Source: Bacillota bacterium
GTDB taxonomy: Bacteria > Bacillota > Clostridia > Christensenellales > Aristaeellaceae
Direction of reading: 5' to 3'
DNA length: 6,469 nt
Assembly (NCBI GenBank): GCA_019137115.1
Contig: JAGVSV010000051.1
Coordinates: 1-6,469, forward strand
In this document: positions 5,836-6,469 of the stretch, piece by piece
How the letters are laid out: every line of letters starts with the position of its first letter
Numbering within the stretch: the first letter of the stretch is position 1
Notes under the pieces: model-generated
The model's database searches: none
What the model saw: only the letters and a program-made list of their open reading frames with translations
What the model was told of the DNA's origin: nothing
Position numbers and translations under genes: made by a program

Positions 5836-6449
5836 GTTTCCTCCCTGGGTTCCGACATCGGGGTCACTGCACGCTTCACGCCCGGGAAGCGCAGTTCCAG
5901 CCGGTTGTGGATGGACAGCATGACCTTGCCCATGGCCACCACGAACAGCAGGATCAGCACAATCCACCAGAACGTGCCAATGCCGCCTTTCAGCGTGAAC
6001 CAGCCAAGCGCCCTGTAATCCAGAAAGAAGTAGGGCGCGCGGCTGCTGCTGAAGCGGTAGCCGGACATGCTCAGGCCCAGCACCAGCAACAAATACAGGA
6101 ATGGCATCAAAATGCTCCATGACAAGTCATAGCGGCGGGGCTTGTAGCCATAGCGGAACGCAAAGAAATCCACCAGCGCCAGCAGGGGCACGGCGTTGTG
6201 CACCATGGCGTTCGCCAGACCGGCATGTGGCGGTTCGTTTTGGGCCCCTCGCAAGGCTTGCCGTAGCTCCCACATGATCATGACCACCGCCAGCCCCAGC
6301 GTCCACACGTTGCTCAGGTTGGTGTAGTACTGCGCGCGGTCCATCGAGAAGATGTTGGGGCCCGACGCGATCTGACCGACCACCACGGCCGCCACCATGC
6401 AGCATTTGAGCAGCAAAGAGGCGGCCAGCCGCCTGTTTGTTTTGAGCAT
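5832..6449 (-). CDS. Pr6Pr / FAR-17a (AIG1)-like integral membrane protein
   Basis: This 205-residue membrane protein has about five or six hydrophobic segments, near residues 8-27, 42-61, 79-98, 110-129 and 156-178, with a short one possible near 140. The arrangement resembles the bacterial Pr6Pr family, related to eukaryotic FAR-17a/AIG1/ADTRP proteins: YYTNLSN (41-47) at the start of a membrane helix, MVHNAVPLLALVDFFAF (82-98), WSILMPFLYL (111-120) and PYFFLDYRALGW (139-150). In AIG1 and ADTRP an intramembrane threonine and histidine act in hydrolysing fatty acid esters of hydroxy fatty acids; T43 and H84 here sit in the matching motifs. Activity in bacteria is not established, so that is only suggestive. 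The ATG at 6449 has GGGGAGGA six bases upstream. Its stop overlaps the start of the oxidoreductase gene. The promoter would lie beyond the window. Confidence 0.72.
   Translation of the reverse strand: MLKTNRRLAASLLLKCCMVAAVVVGQIASGPNIFSMDRAQYYTNLSNVWTLGLAVVMIMWELRQALRGAQNEPPHAGLANAMVHNAVPLLALVDFFAFRYGYKPRRYDLSWSILMPFLYLLLVLGLSMSGYRFSSSRAPYFFLDYRALGWFTLKGGIGTFWWIVLILLFVVAMGKVMLSIHNRLELRFPGVKRAVTPMSEPREET
5840..5846 (-). promoter_or_regulatory. Ribosome binding site of the FAD oxidoreductase
   Basis: On the minus strand AGGGAGG is followed by AAAC and then ATG at 5835. It lies inside the end of the membrane-protein gene and supports the 405-residue form over the longer open frame. Confidence 0.7.
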
Positions 6450-6455
6450 ATCGCA

Positions 6456-6463
6456 TCCTCCCC
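6456..6463 (-). promoter_or_regulatory. Ribosome binding site of the Pr6Pr-like gene
   Basis: On the minus strand GGGGAGGA is followed by TGCGAT and ATG at 6449, a six-base spacing. This fixes the start and shows that the 5' end of the coding region is complete within the window. Confidence 0.75.
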
Positions 6464-6469
6464 GCCAGG

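Noticed and set aside
5836..6120. N-terminal extension of the FAD oxidoreductase by 95 residues
   Set aside because: It overlaps the membrane-protein gene in another frame, its residues look random, and a ribosome binding site sits right before the internal ATG at 5835, followed by a proper N-terminal FAD fold.
6127..6456. Alternative minus-strand start at 6456 (109-residue frame)
   Set aside because: The ATG overlaps the ribosome binding site of the gene starting at 6449, and the product is rich in R, G and A without membrane segments, so it is a shadow frame.
1..6469. tRNA or rRNA genes, CRISPR arrays, insertion sequences, attachment sites
   Set aside because: No tRNA-like cloverleaf, spaced direct repeats, transposase motifs or terminal inverted repeats were seen in either strand.

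Overview
The window comes from a high-G+C bacterial chromosome (well above 55% by eye, with strong G/C preference at third codon positions). It is gene-dense, has strong Shine-Dalgarno sites, and uses GTG, TTG and ATG starts. The transporter belongs to the LplB/YtcP carbohydrate ABC type, which is most abundant in Bacillota (Clostridia, Paenibacillus and relatives). The solute-binding protein has a Sec-type signal with an AQA cleavage site and no lipobox. A high-G+C gut-type clostridial lineage would fit, but this is a guess from gene style, not a proven assignment.

Layout. Bases 1-786 (+) hold the 3' part of a gene whose product resembles GyrI-like/AraC-type effector-binding domains. Bases 787-1017 are non-coding. 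They hold an almost perfect sigma-70/sigma-A promoter (TTGACA, 17-base spacer, TATGAT; 838-866) and a leader of about 145 nt with self-complementary segments that could form mutually exclusive structures. Bases 1018-4555 (+) are a three-gene transport operon: permease 1 (LplB type), permease 2 (YtcP type) and an extracellular solute-binding protein. It ends in a 12-bp GC-rich terminator hairpin at 4573-4603. On the minus strand, converging on this operon, are a Pr6Pr/FAR-17a-like integral membrane protein (6449-5832) and an FAD-dependent oxidoreductase (5835-4618). These two overlap by four bases (ATGA).

How the genes work together. The binding protein should capture an oligosaccharide or related carbohydrate outside the membrane and deliver it to the two-permease channel. 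No ATPase gene is present, as is common for this class, where a shared MsmX/MsmK-type ATPase encoded elsewhere powers several importers. The substrate cannot be read from sequence. The minus-strand pair is translationally coupled, but its link to the transporter is unproven.

The most interesting item is the leader at about 873-1017. Bases 893-905 can pair with 983-995 in 12 of 13 positions, enclosing three small hairpins. This helix excludes both a hairpin-plus-U6 at 890-911 and a hairpin that would mask the ribosome binding site of the first transport gene. I matched it to no known riboswitch family, so it is a candidate for an undescribed translational switch.
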